Of a stretch of 54,442 nt of DNA, positions 1 to 8,088 are shown piece by piece. Origin of the DNA: an uncultured Pelagibacteraceae bacterium (GTDB lineage: Bacteria; Pseudomonadota; Alphaproteobacteria; Pelagibacterales; Pelagibacteraceae); the NCBI GenBank assembly GCA_902521075.1, contig CABYQM010000004.1, forward strand, positions 1-54,442, read 5' to 3'. The first letter of the stretch is position 1. The number at the start of each line of letters is the position of its first letter. A program made the translations under genes and the position numbers. Under the pieces are notes generated by a model, which saw only the letters and a list, made by a program, of their open reading frames with translations, did not search any database and was not told where the DNA came from.

Positions 1-448
1 TATATCCTTGTTTTTTGAAAAATGTTCTCATGTTCTTCATAATTAAGCTTAAGTCTGAAAAGTTAACTTCGTTACTTTTTTGCATTATATCTTTTGAAAA
101 ATGTTCATATTGAACATTACATTCACGGTACATTTTGTCAGTATCTAACTCTGAGTTAATTTTGTATCTACATATCCCGTTTAAAATTATAAGTATTCTA
201 CCGTCTTCTGTTTCATTGAAACTGGTGATTTTTCCAATACATCCTATTTCGTATAAATCAGGTTTTTTTAAAGACCCTGTTTTTTTTGGCTGTATCATTC
301 CAATCATTCTATGCTTTTTCATACTATCATTTACCATTTGTAAATATCGAGGCTCAAAAATATTCAGTGGAACAGTTGTGCCAGGAAACATTATAAAATT
401 TGATAAAGGGAAAATTGGTATAGTTTTTGGTAATTCTTCGAGTTTCAT
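1..448 (-). CDS. LON substrate-binding domain protein (partial, C-terminus outside the window)
   Basis: This gene reads leftward and runs off the window. The ATG is at 446-448 and the first 149 residues are visible. They begin MKLEELPKTIPIFPLSNFIM and continue with FPGTTVPLNIFEPRY, the usual opening of the N-terminal substrate-binding domain of Lon protease. Alphaproteobacteria commonly carry a stand-alone protein of about 200 residues with only this domain and no ATPase or protease part, and I infer that this is one. Its exact role is not established in general; peptide or protein binding linked to proteolysis is a guess from the domain. A full-length Lon cannot be excluded from this end alone, but the opening fits the short family better. 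Confidence 0.8.
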   Translation of the reverse strand, partial: MKLEELPKTIPIFPLSNFIMFPGTTVPLNIFEPRYLQMVNDSMKKHRMIGMIQPKKTGSLKKPDLYEIGCIGKITSFNETEDGRILIILNGICRYKINSELDTDKMYRECNVQYEHFSKDIMQKSNEVNFSDLSLIMKNMRTFFKKQGY

Positions 449-570
449 AACTTAATTATAATAATTCTTTTCAAGGTTACAACTATACATAAATGTTTCG
501 TAGTCGCATTTAACTATTTAATCACTTGCTAAATTCAAAAAAAGCTTTTAGTTTTGTTCTGTAAGAATAA

Positions 571-645
571 GCGGGCATAGCTCAGTGGTAGAGCGTCTCG
601 TTGCCAACGAGAAGGTCGTGGGTTCAAGTCCCATTGCCCGCTCCA
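571..645 (+). tRNA. tRNA-Gly (anticodon GCC)
   Basis: A complete cloverleaf can be folded. The acceptor stem pairs GCGGGCA (571-577) with TGCCCGC (635-641). The anticodon stem is TCTCG/CGAGA around the seven-base loop 601-607, with anticodon GCC at 603-605. The T-arm carries GGTTCAAGTCC. The 3' CCA is encoded at 643-645. It reads GGC/GGT glycine codons. The phhB gene starts 16 bases downstream with no terminator between, so the two may be transcribed together. Confidence 0.97.
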
Positions 646-661
646 TTAAAGGAATTATATT

Positions 662-1000
662 ATGAGTGATTTAGCAAGTAAAAAATGTATCCCGTGCGAA
701 GGCAACATCCCGCCATTTAACACAGAAGAAATTCATAAATATTTAAAACAAGTTGATGGATGGGAAGTTATAGAGGATAAAATCGATGGATTTCATTTAA
801 TAAAAAATTTTAAATTTGATGATTTCTTACAAAGTCAAGAATTTGTGAATAAAGTTGGAGAAATTGCTGAAACAGAGGGACATCACCCTGATCTGTGGTT
901 TGGATGGGGTTATGCAAGAATTAAAATATTTACTCATGCAATTAAAGGTCTTGCTGAGAGTGATTTTATTTTAGCTGCTAAAATAGATAAAATAAATTGA
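662..1000 (+). CDS. phhB: 4a-hydroxytetrahydrobiopterin dehydratase (pterin-4a-carbinolamine dehydratase)
   Basis: A 112-residue protein, the normal size for this single-domain cytoplasmic enzyme. It dehydrates 4a-hydroxytetrahydropterin, the product of aromatic amino acid hydroxylases, allowing pterin cofactor recycling. The signature is EGHHPDLWFGWGYARIKIFTHA in the C-terminal half, where the paired histidines of EGHHPD and the later TH form the active site in the family. The N-terminal 30 residues include a CxxC-like CIPC that is not part of the core motif. It lies directly after the tRNA-Gly and converges on purH with no spacer. No phenylalanine hydroxylase gene is seen in this window, so its partner is unknown. 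Confidence 0.9.
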   Translation: MSDLASKKCIPCEGNIPPFNTEEIHKYLKQVDGWEVIEDKIDGFHLIKNFKFDDFLQSQEFVNKVGEIAETEGHHPDLWFGWGYARIKIFTHAIKGLAESDFILAAKIDKIN

Positions 1001-2560
1001 TTAATGATTAAAGTGTCTTGTTTTGGAAAAAACTAAAATAGTATTTGTTTGGTTAGCAAATTTAATAATTTCTTTATCATTTTTTGAACCCGACGGTTGA
1101 ATGACTGCTGAGATTCCTGCTTGTACCAATTTTTCTATACCATCCACAAACGGGAAAAACGCATCAGATGCTGCTAAGATTTCCTCACTATCGCTTATTT
1201 TCTGAAACTTTTTCATTTTATCAATTGCTATCTTGCAACTATCTAACCTACTTGGTTGACCAGAACCTATGCCTATTGTCTTGTAATCTTTTGTAATGAC
1301 TATCGCATTCGATTTTACACTTCTGCATATATTAAATGCAAAAATAAGTTTGTTTAAAGTTTTATTCGTAGGTTTCAATTTTGACACAATTTTAAAATCA
1401 TTCTTAGAAAAACGTTGACTATCTGGATCTTGAACTAAAATAGAATTAAATTTATTTATAAAATTAAATTTAAGATTTTTTTCTACTTTACTAGAATCAA
1501 TTAGCCTTAGATTTTTTTTCTTTTTTAAAAGTTTGACTGATTTTTTGTCAAATCCATTTGCAATTATTACCTCAAAAAATATTTTATTAATTTCTTTAGC
1601 TAAACTAATATTTAATTTAAAGTTACATGATATAATACCACCATAGGCACTAATTGGGTCACTTTCTAAAGCCTCTTTAAAAGATTTGATTTTGTTTGGA
1701 TTAATGGAAACACCACAGGGATTAGCATGCTTAATTATTACTATACCTTTATTTCTTGGCAAATTTTTAGAAATACTTAGAGCTGAATAAAGGTCGTTAT
1801 AGTTGTTGTAACTTAGTTGTTTTCCGCCGATTTGAATAATTTCCTGTTTGTTATTTTGTGAATATATTGCCGCTTTTTGATGAGGGTTTTCTCCATATCT
1901 TGTCTTCTCAACTATTTTTCCAGAAAATATATTCTTGATTGGGAAAAGGTTTTTGGACTTTTGATTGAAATAATTAAAAATTTTTGATTCATAATATGCT
2001 GTTTCCATAAATGCTTCTTCAGCCAATTTTTCTCTAAATTTTAAATTCGTTGAACCTTTATTTTTATTTAATTCAATAGTTAAATCTTCATACTGTTTGG
2101 TGTTACTTAGGATAACTACATCATTATAATTTTTTGCAGCTGCTCTAACCATTGTTGGTCCTCCAATATCTATATTTTCAATTATATTTTTGTGGCCAGA
2201 ATTACTTAATAAAACTTTTTCAAATGGATAAAAATTTATAATAACTAGATCTATATTTTCATAATTGTTAATTTTCATTTCTTTTTGATGTTTTTTGTTC
2301 TGCCTAACGTTCAAAATCCCAGAATGAATTTTTGGATGCAATGTTTTTACTCTTCCATCTAGCAGCTCTTCTGAATTTGTAAATTTAGATACTTCTAAGC
2401 ATTTAAAACCCATACTTTTAATTTTTTTGTATGTGCCACCTGAGCTTATTATTTTGATTTTATATTTTTTTAGTAAATTTAATAATGGCCTTAAATTGGA
2501 TTTATCTGACAATGAAATTAAAGCAGTCTTAATTTTTATTGTATTTTTTCGAATGCCCAT
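1001..2560 (-). CDS. purH: bifunctional AICAR transformylase / IMP cyclohydrolase
   Basis: Catalyses the last two steps of de novo IMP synthesis: formyl transfer from 10-formyl-tetrahydrofolate to AICAR, then ring closure. At 519 residues it matches the family. Residues 1-200 form the MGS-like cyclohydrolase domain (ISSGGTYKKI near 38-47; DGRVKTLHPKIH at 68-79). The transformylase domain follows, with RYGENPHQ (221-228) and KHANPCG (277-283), which holds the key Lys-His pair, and SDAFFPF near the C-terminus. Its first codons overlap the end of the upstream heparinase-like gene by about 25 bases, so the two are almost certainly co-transcribed and translationally coupled. The folate donor links it to folD at 15.5 kb. 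Confidence 0.97.
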   Translation of the reverse strand: MGIRKNTIKIKTALISLSDKSNLRPLLNLLKKYKIKIISSGGTYKKIKSMGFKCLEVSKFTNSEELLDGRVKTLHPKIHSGILNVRQNKKHQKEMKINNYENIDLVIINFYPFEKVLLSNSGHKNIIENIDIGGPTMVRAAAKNYNDVVILSNTKQYEDLTIELNKNKGSTNLKFREKLAEEAFMETAYYESKIFNYFNQKSKNLFPIKNIFSGKIVEKTRYGENPHQKAAIYSQNNKQEIIQIGGKQLSYNNYNDLYSALSISKNLPRNKGIVIIKHANPCGVSINPNKIKSFKEALESDPISAYGGIISCNFKLNISLAKEINKIFFEVIIANGFDKKSVKLLKKKKNLRLIDSSKVEKNLKFNFINKFNSILVQDPDSQRFSKNDFKIVSKLKPTNKTLNKLIFAFNICRSVKSNAIVITKDYKTIGIGSGQPSRLDSCKIAIDKMKKFQKISDSEEILAASDAFFPFVDGIEKLVQAGISAVIQPSGSKNDKEIIKFANQTNTILVFSKTRHFNH

Positions 2561-4161
2561 TTAATTTCCTGAGTTATATCTTTTATTTTGCCAGATAAAC
2601 ATATATTTTGGTTATCACTAGTTACATTTTTATTACCGAAATATATACCCGATTCAATATTTATAATCTCGCAGTTAGTTGAAAATTTCCATCCAGAATT
2701 TTCAATTTCAATTAGTATAGTTTTGTTATCTAAAGTTTTTGTTAATTTAACACCTGGCTCCATATGAAATCTGATATCATATTTTTTCGGATCTAGCTTA
2801 TTTTTTGAAATTATTTTATCAGTTCCTATCAATTTATTTTTTTCAACAAAAAATTCTATTGATCTTTCATACAAAACTCCAAATTTTTTTAAAAAACCAT
2901 TATGAGATGCTTTGATTAACCAATAGTTCTTTTCATTAACAATATTTTTATCGCTAATTTTTAAACCATTTTCTAATATTTTATAGTTTCCATTGTTTCT
3001 AAACGAACAACTTGAATGATTATCAATTATAAGTGCTGAATGAGCAGCAGTAGATTTTGAAATTAAATTAAATTTATTTTTATAATCCTGAAAGTAACCA
3101 GAATTCGAAATAAGTTTTTTATCTTTGTAGAAGAATTCAAATGAAAGAGCCCCACTTTGATAGTCATATGAAAATATTTTTTGGGGTGAATTTCCAACAT
3201 CCATTGCAAGAATATAATTTTTGTTTTTCAAAATAGCATATCCTCCTACTTCATTATTTGAATTTTCAAACTTATATTTATAAAGTGTAAGATATTTATT
3301 AAATTCCTTTAAATCATTTTGATGATTCCCATTGAATAGTAAACTTTGTTCGATTTTAGAAAAAATAGAATAAGATTTTCCTAGATAGAAAATTATTTCA
3401 TCAAGGTACTCAGGTATATCATTGAAAGACTCCTTTAGTATTTCTCTAACAAGAACAAAATATTTTAAATAAAAATTTAATTGCCTAATACTTCTTGTTT
3501 TTGGAAAATACTCATCGTCAAAAGAATTAATAATAATTTTTCTAAGTAATTCTAATCCAAAATTTAAAAATTTTTCATTTTCGTATGATAATCCTGTAAT
3601 TATTATTGCAGTACATCCTAATAATTTATCATTAAGAGATTGAGACTTGCTTATTTCATTTATTAAATGATTAATTTGTTTGTTTACAGAAAAATTAAAT
3701 TTATCTTTATATTGAGCGTCACTTTCATCGTAAGATAATTTAGAATTTGCAATCCAAGATATTATTCTCTTTGATAAAATATCGATTTGCCATGTTAATG
3801 AATTGTAATTTCGATTGTTTTCAATCCATTTAATAATAATTGATTGTGTAATATTAGGTGAAGATTTTAAATCGATACTAAACAACCAATAAAAATTGTT
3901 AAGTTTATATAAGTTATGTCCACTTAATAATTTATTTTCCCAAATATTATCTTTATCTAATTCCTCAACTTTAATTTTTTTTTTATCATATTTAACTAAG
4001 CAACTCAGAATGCTTAGACTTGGTCTATATGTAATATTACTTATTTCAATTTTTGAAATTTTATTATTATAAAAATTTGATTTTAAGTATAATTTTCTTA
4101 TTCGATTTTTGGATGTGTTAAAAAATTCGTTTATAAAAGATAAAGAATTTTTTAAATACAT
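2536..4161 (-). CDS. heparinase II/III-like family protein
   Basis: A 541-residue protein. The N-terminal part (to about 290) is rich in aromatic and charged helices and resembles the alpha-toroid of heparinase II/III-type lyases. The C-terminal half matches the beta-sandwich domain best, with SGALSFEF followed by STAAHSALIIDNHSS, the recurrent His-containing segment of this family. No signal peptide is visible at the N-terminus (MYLKNSLSFINEFFNTSKNR), unlike secreted heparinases. In alphaproteobacteria, intracellular-looking members are found beside purH, as here. The substrate is unknown; heparin itself is very unlikely in this organism. It sits in a tight run purH-this gene-rpe, with 1 base to rpe. 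Confidence 0.8.
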   Translation of the reverse strand: MYLKNSLSFINEFFNTSKNRIRKLYLKSNFYNNKISKIEISNITYRPSLSILSCLVKYDKKKIKVEELDKDNIWENKLLSGHNLYKLNNFYWLFSIDLKSSPNITQSIIIKWIENNRNYNSLTWQIDILSKRIISWIANSKLSYDESDAQYKDKFNFSVNKQINHLINEISKSQSLNDKLLGCTAIIITGLSYENEKFLNFGLELLRKIIINSFDDEYFPKTRSIRQLNFYLKYFVLVREILKESFNDIPEYLDEIIFYLGKSYSIFSKIEQSLLFNGNHQNDLKEFNKYLTLYKYKFENSNNEVGGYAILKNKNYILAMDVGNSPQKIFSYDYQSGALSFEFFYKDKKLISNSGYFQDYKNKFNLISKSTAAHSALIIDNHSSCSFRNNGNYKILENGLKISDKNIVNEKNYWLIKASHNGFLKKFGVLYERSIEFFVEKNKLIGTDKIISKNKLDPKKYDIRFHMEPGVKLTKTLDNKTILIEIENSGWKFSTNCEIINIESGIYFGNKNVTSDNQNICLSGKIKDITQEIKWAFEKIQ

Positions 4162-4162
4162 C

Positions 4163-4822
4163 TTACATTGATCTTAGCGTTTCTATATTTTTTTTAATAT
4201 CGCCATTATTTTCATTAAATATAGTTGTTCCTGAAACCAATATATTTGCTCCTGCTGATATAACTTTCTTTGAATTAGAAAAATTAATTCCACCATCAAC
4301 TTCAATATCAAAGTTTAATTTATTATCTTTTTTTATTTGATGAAGCTTTTCAATTTTTCCAATTACCTCCGGCATAAATTTTTGGCCACCAAATCCTGGG
4401 TGTACACTCATGATTAAAACTAAATCAATATCCTTTAAAATTTTTTCTATGATATTTATTTCCGTATTTGGATTTAAAGATATTCCTACTTTTTTCTTTA
4501 ATTGCTTTATAAGTTGAATTGACTCAATTAAATTATTAGTTGCTTCAGGATGAATTGTTATTATATCAGATCCTGCTTCAGCAAAATTTTTAATATATTT
4601 ATGAACCGGCGATATCATCAAATGTACATCGAAGGGTAATTTTGTATAACTTCTTAAAGTTTTTATCACTGGGGGACCTATTGTGATGTTTGGAACAAAA
4701 TGTCCATCCATTACATCAACATGAATCAAATCTGCACCACCATCCTCTAATCGTTTAATCTCATTACCTAACTGACTAAAATCTGCTGAGAGTATTGAAG
4801 GTGAAATTTGTATATTTTTCAT
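4163..4822 (-). CDS. rpe: ribulose-phosphate 3-epimerase
   Basis: Interconverts ribulose 5-phosphate and xylulose 5-phosphate in the pentose phosphate pathway, in the cytoplasm. The protein is 219 residues, typical for this TIM-barrel enzyme. Visible metal and catalytic motifs are SILSADF (9-15), HVDVMDGHFVPN (34-45; His34, Asp36), DVHLM (His67), VHPGFGGQ and the C-terminal IEVDGGIN with the proton-transfer Asp. The order rpe, heparinase-like gene, purH on one strand with almost no spacing suggests one operon supplying pentose phosphate and purines. Confidence 0.97.
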   Translation of the reverse strand: MKNIQISPSILSADFSQLGNEIKRLEDGGADLIHVDVMDGHFVPNITIGPPVIKTLRSYTKLPFDVHLMISPVHKYIKNFAEAGSDIITIHPEATNNLIESIQLIKQLKKKVGISLNPNTEINIIEKILKDIDLVLIMSVHPGFGGQKFMPEVIGKIEKLHQIKKDNKLNFDIEVDGGINFSNSKKVISAGANILVSGTTIFNENNGDIKKNIETLRSM

Positions 4823-4869
4823 TAATAAATAAAAACTAGTACTATCAATTTTTAAATATATTTGAATTA

Positions 4870-5205
4870 TTATTTACCAAATACTTTGTAAATTTCTGCA
4901 GCTATTTCACTTTCTAATGGAAACGATAACATTCCCATAACAGAATAACCCATTAAATATGGCATTAAATAAAATCTAAACATATAAAAAAACCATGCAA
5001 CATAAAGTGGCACTAACGGTCCTATAATGAAACTAGGAGTTATGAATTTAAAAATTTTAATAATTGGATTTGTGTATTTAACAAATACTTTCATAAAAAA
5101 GAATTCAGAATCTTCTTTTTGAAAAATATTCATTGCGGATCTTCCAATCAATGTCCACATAATGATACCTAAAATGTAGTCTATTACTAAAATATATAAA
5201 GGCAT
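4870..5205 (-). CDS. small integral membrane protein, possibly YggT-like
   Basis: A 111-residue protein with at least two hydrophobic segments (about 3-20 and 60-90). The stretch YTNPIIKIFKFITPSF followed by a hydrophobic helix recalls the YggT pattern, in which a conserved Pro- and Arg-rich turn precedes the second membrane helix, but the usual arginines and Asp are absent. I therefore offer YggT only as a distant possibility; a clear YggT member lies at 15245-15535 for comparison. It follows rpe upstream in the same orientation at 47 bases and lies just past the terminator of the symporter operon. Function unknown. Confidence 0.55.
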   Translation of the reverse strand: MPLYILVIDYILGIIMWTLIGRSAMNIFQKEDSEFFFMKVFVKYTNPIIKIFKFITPSFIIGPLVPLYVAWFFYMFRFYLMPYLMGYSVMGMLSFPLESEIAAEIYKVFGK

Positions 5206-5212
5206 TTATCTG

Positions 5213-5239
5213 AAAAAAATGGGGGCGGTATCCGCCCCC
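5213..5239 (-). terminator. Rho-independent terminator of the symporter operon
   Basis: An 8-bp perfect GC stem, GGGGGCGG (5221-5228) with CCGCCCCC (5232-5239), and a 3-base loop. On the minus strand it is followed by a run of seven T (complement of 5213-5219). It lies just after the stop of the symporter large subunit and separates it from the small membrane gene at 4870. It is strikingly GC-rich in this AT-rich region. Confidence 0.92.
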
Positions 5240-5251
5240 AAAAAGTTTAAT

Positions 5252-7090
5252 TTAGTGTTGCTTACCAAGTATTGTCTTACCTGATGGAACACGAACTTCG
5301 TCTACCATTTGCTGTGTAGCTTTATCTGGTTCTTCAGTCATTAAACTTACTACAACCATTACAACTAAACAGACCGACGCTCCGATTATACCAAAACGTA
5401 AATGGTCAATACCTAACCAAGGTGCATTACCCATAAACTTAGGATACACATAAATTAGATAAGCTGTTCCTGATGCAAGACCTGCTATCATACCTGCTAT
5501 TGCTCCTTGTCTTGTTGCTCTCTTCCACCATACACCAAGTATTAATGGGAAGAACAATCCTGACATTGCAAAGTCAAATGCCCAAGCAACTGCACCAAGA
5601 ATACTAGTGATTCTCATCGATGCAATGTATGCTCCAGCAGCACCAATAACTATTAGAAGTGCTCTAGCAACTAACAATCTTTTTCTTACATCCGCTTTTG
5701 GATCAATGATTTTGTAATAGATATCATGTGATAAAGCGTTTGCGATAGCAAGAATTAGACCATCAGCTGTTGACATCGCAGCAGCCATTCCTCCTGCAGC
5801 AACTAGTCCAGAGATTACGTATGGTAATCCAGCAACTTCAGGAGTTGCTAGTACAACCACGTCACCTCTCATAAACCATTCATTTAACTGAAGAATACCA
5901 TCTCCGTTAAAGTCTGCTATGAAGGCTTGTTTTACATTAATCCAAGCATTTACCCACTCAATTTGCATAATTTCAGCAATTGGTTTTCCAATAATACCTG
6001 TTGGTAAGTTTGGATCAATTAGTGAGATTTTGGATAATGTTGCAAGCATTGGCGCTGAAGTATAAAGCAATGCAATAAAGAATAGTGACCATGCCACTGA
6101 TTTTCTTGCAGCTTTAACACTTGGAGTAGTGAAGTATCTCATTAAAATGTGTGGTAAAGAAGCTGTTCCTACCATCATACATAGTGCTAATGAAATAAAT
6201 TTCCATGCAGCCATTCCACCTTCTGGCACACCTGCGTGTGATACAGCAATAGATTTTAGACCACCTGGTACACCTGCAGCTTTGATGTCTGCAGCAGCAT
6301 TTTTGACTAATCCAAATTGAGCCTCAAGATCACCTAATCTAGCTACTTCCTCACCTAACATAAAGTGTGGAAAGAAACCAAATCCAGATTTGTTACTAAT
6401 CCAGAATACTGGAATTAAGTAAGCAATAATCAATACTATGTATTGTGCAACCTGTGTCCAAGTTACCGCTCTCATTCCGCCTAGCATTGAACAAAGTAAA
6501 ATACTAACTAGTCCAACCCAAACTCCTAATTCAAATGGAATACTTAGTGCTCTTGATGCAATTGTTCCTGTTGCGTTAATTTGAGCTGTTACATACGTGA
6601 AAGAAGCCAATGTTAAAACAACTACGGCACAGAACCTTGCAAAGTTTCCGCCGTATCTTGTTCCAATGAAATCTGGCACAGTATAACATCCAAATTTTCT
6701 TAAGTATGGTGCTAAAAGTGATGATACTAAAACGTATCCCCCAGTCCAACCGACCAAGAAAGCCATATAAGTATAACCACCAAAATAAATACCACCAGCC
6801 ATTGCAACGAATGATGCACCTGACATCCAGTCAGCTGCAGTTGCCATTCCGTTAAATACTGTTGGCACCTGTCTTCCAGCAACATAATAAGCATCGACCT
6901 GAACAGTTCTAGATAAATACCCAATCAAGGCATATATACAAACTGTAAAAGCGACAAACAAAATACCAATTGTTTTAGCGGTCATACCTGCTTGCTCCGC
7001 TATCGCCATCAATATGATGAATACAATGAAGCCCCCAGTATATGTTCCATAAATTTTTGGTAGGTTGTCAATAAAATTGCCTTTAAACAT
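5252..7090 (-). CDS. sodium:solute symporter large subunit (SSS family, VC_2705/ActP-like)
   Basis: A 612-residue membrane transporter with about 13 hydrophobic segments, in the sodium:solute symporter family. AGRQVPTVFNGMATAADWMS (71-90) is the characteristic early motif of this family. With the small subunit immediately upstream it matches the two-component type often annotated cation/acetate symporter. Transport of acetate or a similar short organic acid is inferred from family and from acs nearby, not shown. A hydrophilic loop near 393-404 contains an EF-hand-like DFNGDGILQLNE. The coding sequence is visibly richer in G/C-ending codons and has fewer A-runs than its neighbours, as expected for a highly expressed gene. 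It ends at a strong terminator. Confidence 0.92.
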   Translation of the reverse strand: MFKGNFIDNLPKIYGTYTGGFIVFIILMAIAEQAGMTAKTIGILFVAFTVCIYALIGYLSRTVQVDAYYVAGRQVPTVFNGMATAADWMSGASFVAMAGGIYFGGYTYMAFLVGWTGGYVLVSSLLAPYLRKFGCYTVPDFIGTRYGGNFARFCAVVVLTLASFTYVTAQINATGTIASRALSIPFELGVWVGLVSILLCSMLGGMRAVTWTQVAQYIVLIIAYLIPVFWISNKSGFGFFPHFMLGEEVARLGDLEAQFGLVKNAAADIKAAGVPGGLKSIAVSHAGVPEGGMAAWKFISLALCMMVGTASLPHILMRYFTTPSVKAARKSVAWSLFFIALLYTSAPMLATLSKISLIDPNLPTGIIGKPIAEIMQIEWVNAWINVKQAFIADFNGDGILQLNEWFMRGDVVVLATPEVAGLPYVISGLVAAGGMAAAMSTADGLILAIANALSHDIYYKIIDPKADVRKRLLVARALLIVIGAAGAYIASMRITSILGAVAWAFDFAMSGLFFPLILGVWWKRATRQGAIAGMIAGLASGTAYLIYVYPKFMGNAPWLGIDHLRFGIIGASVCLVVMVVVSLMTEEPDKATQQMVDEVRVPSGKTILGKQH

Positions 7091-7347
7091 TAATCATCCT
7101 CCTTTTCGGTAAAACCAAACTCTTCATCGATTTTTTCCTGTCTATTTGCAAACCAAAAAATTAGGACCACAAATGCAATGATGGAACCTTGCGCACACAT
7201 GTAATACGCTAATGGATATCCCATAAAACTTGAAGTGTTTAGGTCAGAACCAAACATGAAGATCAGATAACCGAAAACAAACCAAATAATTAATGTAATT
7301 ATCATTAATCCTTTAGTTTTTTCCCAGTGCTTTTCTTTGTTTGACAT
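7090..7347 (-). CDS. sodium:solute symporter small subunit (DUF4212-type)
   Basis: An 85-residue protein with two hydrophobic helices (about 12-32 and 45-66) and a charged, acidic C-terminus (EKIDEEFGFTEKEDD). Size, helix layout and position directly before the large subunit fit the small subunit of two-component solute:sodium symporters. Its last base overlaps the first base of the large-subunit start codon (ATGA-type junction), so the two are translationally coupled. The promoter must lie in the 111-bp divergent spacer 7348-7458, but I cannot place it with confidence. Confidence 0.88.
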   Translation of the reverse strand: MSNKEKHWEKTKGLMIITLIIWFVFGYLIFMFGSDLNTSSFMGYPLAYYMCAQGSIIAFVVLIFWFANRQEKIDEEFGFTEKEDD

Positions 7348-7458
7348 TATTTTAATCCTCCCTATAGGTTAAAGATATAATTCATACTCATTTAATGTGA
7401 TAATTAAAGGGTAAAAAATGGCATATATTTATAGTAAAAGTAGTAATATCGGTTCTAA

Positions 7459-8088
7459 ATGGGCATTAAATACAAATTAAAGCTCAAAGATTTGAAATTT
7501 GAGTATTTAAAGGAATATTTCATTCCATTCTTAAAATATTTCAAAAAAACAAAAAAAATCGAAAATTATTCTGATTTAAAAGAATTCATTCAAAAAAAAT
7601 CTGCATGGGTAAGCCAAGTTACCCTATATGGATATCTTAAAACAAGAATGGGAGCAAAATATGTATTGATGTTTGAAGATGAGATATTTTTAGGATCTAT
7701 TAACAAAGCTAAATGGAACATCTACTCAGTTGCATTACAAGATCTTACATTTTATGCGATTTCTTTTTTAAAAAATATTAGAAATCAACATGATACTGAA
7801 AAAGCAAATGAAATATACTTTCAGATTTTGGATAATGAACTTCAAAAAAATGAAATGCCAAATGAAATATATGAAAATGCAAAAAAAAAATTTCTTGAGA
7901 GATATCAAAACATTAATTGGAATGAGTACCATGAGTCATTACCTTTTAATACTAGTGCTTTATCTTTATATGAATGGTCACCAATAGCTGAAGAGTTAAA
8001 ATCTTTAGACAAAAAAATAGTTTTAAATTCTATGATTCTGAAATGGGATAATGTTAAAAAGGAATTTATTGAATTAATAAATTTTTAA
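7459..8088 (+). CDS. conserved-looking hypothetical protein
   Basis: I do not recognise this 209-residue protein. It is soluble, with no signal peptide or membrane segment, lysine-rich at the N-terminus and rich in Tyr, Phe and Trp, and probably largely helical. The segment [20 protein letters not shown] near 50-70 and [15 protein letters not shown] near 168-182 look like the conserved-type parts. It is transcribed divergently from the symporter and converges on acs, overlapping its stop by 4 bases. Lying between a putative acetate symporter and acetyl-CoA synthetase it may belong to short-chain acid use, but that is location only. Confidence 0.7.
   Translation: MGIKYKLKLKDLKFEYLKEYFIPFLKYFKKTKKIENYSDLKEFIQKKSAWVSQVTLYGYLKTRMGAKYVLMFEDEIFLGSINKAKWNIYSVALQDLTFYAISFLKNIRNQHDTEKANEIYFQILDNELQKNEMPNEIYENAKKKFLERYQNINWNEYHESLPFNTSALSLYEWSPIAEELKSLDKKIVLNSMILKWDNVKKEFIELINF

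Noticed and set aside
135..455. A 106-codon plus-strand open frame at the left end
   Set aside because: It lies antisense to the truncated LON-domain gene, whose minus-strand translation matches a known domain.
4870..5205. YggT as a firm call for the small membrane protein
   Set aside because: The Arg pair and Asp-Ser-Pro turn of YggT are missing; kept only as a possibility.
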